DNA from: Dryas octopetala
Taxonomy: Eukaryota > Streptophyta > Magnoliopsida > Rosales > Rosaceae
Direction: 5' to 3'
Length of the DNA: 64,000 nt
Assembly: GCA_963921425.1 (NCBI GenBank)
Contig: OY992838.1
Coordinates: forward strand, 10,292,001-10,356,000
Position numbers and translations under genes: made by a program. Positions 58,255 through 64,000 of the stretch are shown one piece after another. Each line of letters starts with the position of its first letter. Position 1 is the first letter of the stretch. The notes under the pieces were generated by a model. It had not been told where the DNA came from. It ran no database searches and was given only the letters and a program-made list of their open reading frames with translations.

Positions 58255-59460
58255 ATGACTCCATCTCACAACTTCTTTTCAACCAATCATGTCCTCCTCT
58301 GGACGCTCAGCTTCCTCCTCCTCTTGCACTCAATCACCGCCCAGCCCCCATCATGGGTCCCACCGCATGCCAACGGCGGAACGCACGGATTCAACCTCAA
58401 GATGGCGGTGATCATGGTGGTCTTAGTAGTCGTATTCTTCATACTGGGGTTTCTGTCCGTCTACACTCGCCAGTGCGCCCAGACGCGCCGCCAAGGGAGC
58501 GTGGACCTCGCGCTCCGGAAAGGCACTCGCGGGCTCGACCCGGCCGTGATCGAGACGTTCCCGACCTTCATCTACTCCACCGTCAAGGGGCTCAAGCTCG
58601 GGCACGACTCGCTCGAGTGCGCCGTCTGCCTCAACGAGTTCCAGGACGACGAAACGCTGCGTTTGATCCCCAAATGCGACCACGTCTTCCACCCCGACTG
58701 CATCGACACGTGGTTCATCTCTGACTCCACGTGCCCGGTTTGTCGGGCCTACCTGGTACCCAAACCCGGAGAGCTCCCCTACACTCTGATTGAGAAGCTC
58801 GAAATGTACGACGACTCGATTGACGAACCGGGTCAACCTGAACGGGTATCCGGATCCGAACCGCACCAATTGCCGCCACGCCAAGTGTCAATCCGGATCG
58901 TGGATGATCAGATCAAAGAAGAAGCATCTCCCGGGGTTAATTTGGGCCCGGCGGCCCCACCTAGGTCGAGATTGACCGGGTTTAGACCGCCGAGGTCAAG
59001 GTCAACGGGAATGCGTTTCACGAGAGTATTGTTTCCACGGTCACACTCGACGGGTCACTCGTTGGTTCAACCCGGCGAGAATATTGGGAAGTTCACGCTA
59101 CGGTTACCGGAGGAGGTACGGAGTCAGCTGATGAACGCGGCGTTGACACGTGCCAGGAGTACCAGCGTGGCGTTTCCGAGAGCTGGTAGTACGAGAAGGG
59201 GTTATAGGACCGACAGCGGGCGTGGGAAGATCAACGGTTATGAGCGGTTTGATGCAAATTCGCGGTCGAACCAATGGACTTTCTCTATGATGCCGCCTTT
59301 CATATCTAGGACAGGTTTTGTTCGACAACATGTGCCTGATAATGACGAGGCAACTCCTTCGGTGGCTGCTCCGTCGGGATTGAATAGATCACCGTCTGAT
59401 CATATTGGCGCCAATGATCAACGTTCGTCTGATGCTTTACGGCGGGAAGGCCAGGTTTAA
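58255..59460 (+). CDS. ATL11: RING-H2 ubiquitin ligase, ATL11-like
   Basis: An intronless frame of 401 residues. It has a signal peptide (about 1-29, ending SITAQ), a membrane segment (about 49-70), a basic stretch ([10 protein letters not shown]) and the ATL GLD motif (93-95, [14 protein letters not shown]). The RING-H2 ligands are C122, C125, C141, H143, H146, C149, C160 and C163, with the ATL-type proline (TCPVC) and W153. The long C-terminal half holds a set of PRSRSTG-like units (about 237-330) rich in Arg, Ser and Thr. The first ~500 bases are much richer in G+C than anything nearby. Compared with the ATL54-like gene it lacks the Cys-rich N terminus and has a true signal peptide. The length and architecture fit the ATL11/ATL15 subgroup, and its place beyond the bHLH96-like gene matches Arabidopsis At1g72200. 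It would be a membrane E3 ligase with unknown targets. Confidence 0.92.
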   Translation: MTPSHNFFSTNHVLLWTLSFLLLLHSITAQPPSWVPPHANGGTHGFNLKMAVIMVVLVVVFFILGFLSVYTRQCAQTRRQGSVDLALRKGTRGLDPAVIETFPTFIYSTVKGLKLGHDSLECAVCLNEFQDDETLRLIPKCDHVFHPDCIDTWFISDSTCPVCRAYLVPKPGELPYTLIEKLEMYDDSIDEPGQPERVSGSEPHQLPPRQVSIRIVDDQIKEEASPGVNLGPAAPPRSRLTGFRPPRSRSTGMRFTRVLFPRSHSTGHSLVQPGENIGKFTLRLPEEVRSQLMNAALTRARSTSVAFPRAGSTRRGYRTDSGRGKINGYERFDANSRSNQWTFSMMPPFISRTGFVRQHVPDNDEATPSVAAPSGLNRSPSDHIGANDQRSSDALRREGQV

Positions 59461-59810
59461 AATATTGTTACAATTTAAACAAGTCTGAGATATTTTGTGT
59501 ACATATCTTTTCAATTTATTTTATTTTTGTTTTGTGTTTTAATTTTTTTTTTTTAGAGCAAATTGGTATGCTTGATAATTAATGACAAATTTGAATCTAA
59601 TTTAATTTTCGACTGACTAATTATTAGTATGCAAAATAGTGCCTACTGTCGGATCACTGTACAGTTTGGTTTAGGATGTGAGATGGGATTGGACCATTAA
59701 TTAATTACAGTGTTTGTCCAATACCCATATTTGGTGACCTACAAATTAAACCGACGATACCGGATATAAATATATAATTAAATTTGATAATAGTCTAAAA
59801 TAACATGGGA
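59461..59810. other. 3' region of the ATL11-like gene
   Basis: A+T-rich, with a T-run at 59542-59555. No gene. Confidence 0.4.
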
Positions 59811-60699
59811 CAATAATCTAGGGCTGCCCATTGGTTTGGTATTTACCGAACCGACCGACTACCGACCGAAATTTTTTGGTTTGGTAAATCGATTTTAACA
59901 AGCCGAAAATCGAAAATCCGAAACAAAAAAATTACCGAAAAAGTTGGTTTGGTTTTGGTAAAAACCGAAAAAAGTTGGTAAATCGACCGATTACCGAAAA
60001 TTATGACAGAAAGCAACCGAATCGATTATTACCGAAAAAATCGAAATATATACCGAAAAATCTAAAACAATTACCGAAATTTAGTTATATATATATTTAT
60101 ATGTAATATTATTACATTAATAATTTAATATGGTTAGTATATGGTATATATATTTATATGTATTATTATTACATTAATATGCTTAATATATATATAGTTT
60201 ATAGTTTATATTGTATGTAGTTTATAATACCATATAATTTATATAAATATATAGTTTATAACTTTACTAACTTTATATATTTATATAGTATATAGTATAA
60301 AGTATAAACTACTTATATAATAATGTTTTAATATATAATTTTAGTTATACTTATACCCTATATAATAAAATTACTAATTAGTATATAGTTTTAGACTTTA
60401 AGTTATAACTTATAGTTTTAGACACTTAATCTTATATATTATATTCTCTATAGTCTATACACTTTACCTTATATTATAAACTTAAAACTTAAAAGTTAAA
60501 TACACTAACTTGGCCAAAAAAATACACAAAACTCTATTAAATATCTTATACACTATAATTAAAAGTTAAAACTTAAAACCCAATTAAGCATACAATTCTA
60601 ATTTCTAAACACTAAACTCTATACACTAAGTCTATTATTATTTATTAATTGCTCTATAATGTTATATATACCTAACATTGTTTATGTATATAATATATC

Positions 60700-61081
60700 A
60701 GGGCCCTTCTAATGAGGGATCACCCTGTGGGGCCCACACGAGTCATTTTGTGTTGATTCGAACTGTCCATTTTTTACATCTCCATTGATAGATAATGTAT
60801 GCAAAAAATCAGCCAAATCAGAAATCGTTTACTCGTTTGATTAAGCGGTCAAAGTTTAGGTGTTCATAGAGGAACTTGTTGTTCGTTCATTTGTTTTAAA
60901 ATTTGACCGTTTAATCAAACTAGTAAACGATTTCCGATTTAGTTGGTTTTTTGCAAGTATGATCTATTAATGGAGTTGTAAAAAATAGACGGTTCGGATT
61001 AACACAAAATGACCCTTATGGGCCCCACAGGGTGATTCCTCATTTAACACTAAATGAGGGATCCCTTATTGGAAGGGCCCT
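60700..61081. mobile_element. MITE nested inside the hAT element, AGGGCCCTTCC family
   Basis: The ends 'cagggcccttct' and 'ggaagggccctg' are inverted, and the interior matches the copy at 45621-46032 ('taagcggtcaaagtttaggt', 'ggccccacagggtgat'). The left terminal part lacks about 25 bases present on the right. The target was 'ataatatat..atatatta', again TA-rich. Confidence 0.85.
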
Positions 61082-61134
61082 GATAATATATATAATTATA
61101 TATAAAGTTATAAAGTAATAAATTAGTTAGTACT

Positions 61135-61450
61135 TAGTAGTTACTATAGTTTAATAGTATATAGTTTATAATACTATAAGACTATAGCTTATATAATTTA
61201 TAGTATATAATATAATATATAGTTTATAATACTATAAAACTATAATTTATATATTTGATAGTATATAGTTTATATAATTTATAATATATAGTTTATAATA
61301 CTATAAGACAATAGTTCATATATTTGATAGTATATATATAGTTTATAATACTATAAGACTATAGTTTATATATTTGATAGTATATACTACATAGTTTATA
61401 ATACTATAATTATATATGTAACATATATAACATATAACAAAGTATTATAG
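61135..61450. repeat. A+T tandem repeat inside the hAT element
   Basis: Units such as 'tagtttataatactataaga' + 'ctatagtttatatatttgat' recur with a period of about 50-60 bases. No coding content. Confidence 0.7.
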
Positions 61451-61790
61451 TCTTAGTAGTTATAAACTAGTTAGTAGTTTTTTTTTTTTTTTTCCATGAA
61501 ACTAGAGTTAGTAGTTATATAAAGTTATAACTTATAAGCTTAAATTGTTAATACCCTAATCCTAATGTTTTTTATTTTATTTTCCAAACCTCAATCTAAA
61601 CCCTATTATTTATGTTAATATCTTAATACCTATCATTATTTATGTATGTATAATTATATATAAACTAGTTTTTTTTTAATTTTCCCAAACCCCAATTAAT
61701 TTGCCCAACCAAACCCTAATCACCCAAACCCCAACCAAATCCCAATTTGCCCAAACCCCAATCAAAATCCCATTAAACAAAACTGTAAAA

Positions 61791-62200
61791 TGTGAGATCC
61801 CGTATTTTTACAATATTTTATTTTGGGGTTATTCGAAAATTTTGGGGAATTTATTTGAAAAATAAAAAGGTTTTGGATTAATTTTAATTTTTGTTTTAAA
61901 TTAGGTTTGACCCAAAATTGACTTTTTGTTATATTGGGCTTTTGGTTTCGAACTTAGACTCGTTGGATAGGTCTCGAACTCACGAGTCCGTAGACTTGAA
62001 CCGTACATTCATCGGAGTTACGGATTGAGAGTTATGGGCGTTTGAAGTGAAGGGCAGTTTTGTAATTTTGTGACTTAGGGTTTAATGAGTATAAAAGCTT
62101 CATTTTCAGATTTTTTCCCTCATTTTTCTCTCCCAGCCGTCACCCTCACCCTCACCCTCACTCTCTCTTTTTCTCTGTTGTCTCACCTTGTCTTCTCTCC
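61791..62200 (+). mobile_element. 5' part of an LTR (Ty3/gypsy-like) with TATA box
   Basis: It starts TGTGAGATCCCGTATTTTTA, continues through 'gagttacggattgagagtta' and a TATAAAAG box (62090-62097), then a C/T-rich leader. TG at the start, a TATA word about 300 bases in and a pyrimidine-rich R/U5 are what an LTR promoter looks like. Assignment to gypsy rests on general resemblance. No second LTR or gag/pol was found, so this is a captured fragment. Confidence 0.55.
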
Positions 62201-62266
62201 TCTGCGCCCGATGCCAGTGCGTCTGGCGAAGGATGCCGGCGAGGCCACCACCCAAAGCCAGCACCA

Positions 62267-62560
62267 CCGTGGGGGAGGTACGCCGCCGAGATCCGGGACC
62301 CGGGTATGAAAAGCCGGGTCTGGCTCGGAACCTTCGACACTGCTGAGAAAGCGGCTCGAGCCTATGACACCGCCGCCATAGAGTTCTGTGGCGCCAAGGC
62401 CAAGACTAACTTCCCCCACGGTGGAGTCTTCCAGATCCCGAGCCAGAGAGTTCCACGGCAGCAACAATCAGATCCCGAGCCAGAGCAGCACGGTGGAGTC
62501 TTCCAGCCGTGAGCCGGCAGATCTGATGGTGGATTCCTCGCCGTTGGATCTCAATCTTGC
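62267..62560 (+). pseudogene. Broken ERF (AP2/ERF) repressor gene fragment with EAR motif
   Basis: The frame 62267-62416 encodes the last 50 residues of an AP2/ERF domain: [12 protein letters not shown], then [19 protein letters not shown] and ending GAKAKTNFP. The conserved start of the domain (YRGVRxR) is missing and replaced by unrelated codons, so the DNA-binding sheet is incomplete. Downstream, in a different frame, are a Ser-rich [10 protein letters not shown] and the EAR-like repressor motif LDLNLA (62544-62561) of class II ERFs (ERF3/4 type). A frameshift therefore separates domain and motif, and the first frame stops at 62512. A short unit, GGTGGAGTCTTCCAG-like, is duplicated between them. 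It is a gene copy cut down and carried inside the hAT element. Confidence 0.85.
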
Positions 62561-62868
62561 CCATGGCGTCGTTAGTAGTGGTCCCATTCTTCCCCATGTT
62601 CTCTCTGTTCTCCCTCCCCATGGCGTCTGTGTATTTTGATCTGGGTTTTGGTGTGCCTCTGTTGTGTGTGGGTTTTGATGTGCCTATGTGTGTGGGTATT
62701 TCGAAAATACCGAAATATACCAAAATCCGAAGGATCTGAAAAATGCCGAAATCCGAAAAAATCGATTCGGAAATCGGCATTAAAACTAGATTACCGAAAT
62801 TTTTGGTAATCGAATCGGTAGGGCCATTTACCGATTCGATCCGACCGATGGGCAGCCCTACAATAATC

Positions 62869-63860
62869 CCATGTAAAGTTATGAGTCAACTTATCTTAAT
62901 GTTTAGATACTACAATTAAATTATACAATAGTTCAATCATGTTGCAACAATGCTCTAGCTCCAATCCAATCCCTATCCAATCTTAAATAATAATCCAATC
63001 CAGTAGAGCATTTTAAACGGAATAATTTTTTAGTGTGACTGAATTATCACATGATGTTACTAATTTACTAATTTTATAACACATATATATATATACGTTA
63101 AAAATATAAATGGGTCGTCCACGTATTTATGTTATGACACGTGAATAAATAAAATTATACAAAAAAAAAATTTAAAGAGTACTTATATGTTGTCAATGTC
63201 AGGTATAATGGCACACGGATTATTAGGATGGTATAAACCTGAGTTTTAAATCTGAGTTTTAATACAAACCTGAGTTTTAAATCTGTAGCGTTTTAGTCTT
63301 CTTTGATCGCTTTGCTGAGTTGATCATGTTTAAATGCAGGGAAACCAATTATCAAGTTTTATATATATCAATGTCTTTGTCTTAAAAGTCCAAGTTTTCT
63401 AAGTTAACTATCTATAATCTATAGTTTCATGTACATTTTGGCATTTTCAAGCTAATAAAAGTCATTAACGTACCCAATAAGACTTCAATGTAATCAAAGT
63501 TGCGTGCTTGAATTTGAATCCACCCTGCAAGCAATGATCTCTATCTCTTTCTATGCACTCTTCCAAGTAACGGCGACCTATTTTCCAAATATATGCTAGA
63601 CCATTAGTCGTATGTGTGGTTTGAACCTAATTGGATATATCATATAATTATTAAGATTACACAATATTGTATTCGAGGAGTCAAGGATTTGCTGGGAATT
63701 CTTGTTCGAAGAAGAGGCAGATCAAAATATGATGCGGAAAAACCCAAATCGAGATCTTCCAAATGGTGACGAACCAATTCGATCCTCTTTTTCCATTATG
63801 TCAGTAAACACAAAACAAGAAGCATTGTTAGTAGCGGGTGAAGTCTTTTATCCACTTTCA
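62869..63860. other. Intergenic, no gene recognised
   Basis: A+T-rich. The only structure seen is a short direct repeat, 'cctgagttttaaatctg', near 63239 and 63269. Confidence 0.4.
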
Positions 63861-63872
63861 CTTTCTTACATG

Positions 63873-64000
63873 TAAGGAATAAAATTTCGGGTTTCGAGGA
63901 AATTTCGATGGAAATTTTGACAGAAATTTCGAAGATTTTTAAATTTCGAAAAAAATTCGACGGAAACGACGGAAATTATTATCAAAATACGAAAATTTTG
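63873..64000. mobile_element. End of a third TTTCG-motif element, cut by the window edge
   Basis: From 'aaggaataaaatttcggg' on, this is the reverse complement of the right end of copy A (15808-15956), including 'gacggaaacgacggaaatt'. The element runs out of the window to the right. Confidence 0.7.

Larger units (their letters stand above)
59819..62860. mobile_element. 3.04-kb non-autonomous hAT element carrying captured DNA (Pack-type)
   Basis: The ends TAGGGCTGCCCAT match as perfect inverted repeats, and the 8 bases CAATAATC flank both sides exactly (59811-59818 and 62861-62868). Subterminal regions at both ends are dense in CCGAAA/TTTCGG words. The interior holds A+T-rich short repeats (60070-60690, 61090-61450), a nested MITE (60700-61081), the 5' part of an LTR (61791-62200) and an ERF gene fragment (62267-62560). 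No transposase frame remains. The exact duplication and matching ends mean that the whole composite, with its cargo, moved or was filled as one unit. Confidence 0.9.

Noticed and set aside
58423..58884. A 153-residue minus-strand frame and a 123-residue plus-strand frame over the ATL11-like gene.
   Set aside because: They are shadow frames in G+C-rich coding DNA; the RING-H2 frame explains the sequence.
1..64000. CRISPR arrays, bacterial operons or prophage.
   Set aside because: Spliced genes, plant protein families and plant transposons show that this is nuclear plant DNA; the repeats are MITEs and tandem arrays, without spacer structure.

Overview
This is a gene-poor, A+T-rich stretch of plant nuclear DNA, almost certainly from a woody or herbaceous eudicot. 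Seven intact protein-coding genes can be built: five have introns with GT..AG junctions that keep frame, and two are intronless. The rest, well over three quarters of the window, is transposable-element debris: hAT elements with 8-bp target-site duplications, TRIM retrotransposons, foldback elements and many palindromic MITEs inserted in TA microsatellites. Rosaceae is a reasonable guess from the style of the repeats, but this is inference.

Left part (1-20.2 kb), all genes on the minus strand: a uclacyanin-type blue copper protein (2494-3571), a chloroplast two-RRM ribonucleoprotein (7155-9917), an uncharacterised 332-aa coiled-coil protein (10922-12842) and a small single-pass plastid membrane protein (18010-20158). 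Between the last two lie a 92-bp tandem repeat, a hAT MITE with a perfect duplication, and two adjacent copies of an element whose ends are runs of TTTCG/CGAAA motifs, one carrying a piece of a Ty1/copia RNase H gene.

Middle part (20.2-36.5 kb): a 1.1-kb hAT element, a 0.5-kb foldback element, LTR-like debris, an ATL54-like RING-H2 ubiquitin ligase (28904-29947, plus strand), a 364-bp TRIM, a hAT MITE, and a bHLH96-like transcription factor (34660-36523, minus strand).

Right part (36.5-64 kb): a gene-free stretch of about 21.7 kb filled with MULE-like elements, a foldback element, TRIM copies and a dense MITE cluster (45.6-52.1 kb). It is followed by an ATL11-like RING-H2 ligase (58255-59460, plus strand) and a 3.04-kb hAT element (59819-62860). 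That element contains a nested MITE, the 5' part of an LTR with a TATA box, and a broken EAR-type ERF gene fragment.

From memory of the Arabidopsis map, cupredoxin, ATL54, bHLH96 and ATL11 are neighbours at At1g72230-At1g72200, with a duplicate block at At1g22480-22500. Four genes here keep that order, so the window is an expanded version of an old eudicot block. The genes do not form one pathway. The strongest candidate for something new is the LTR-ERF chimera inside the 3-kb hAT element.
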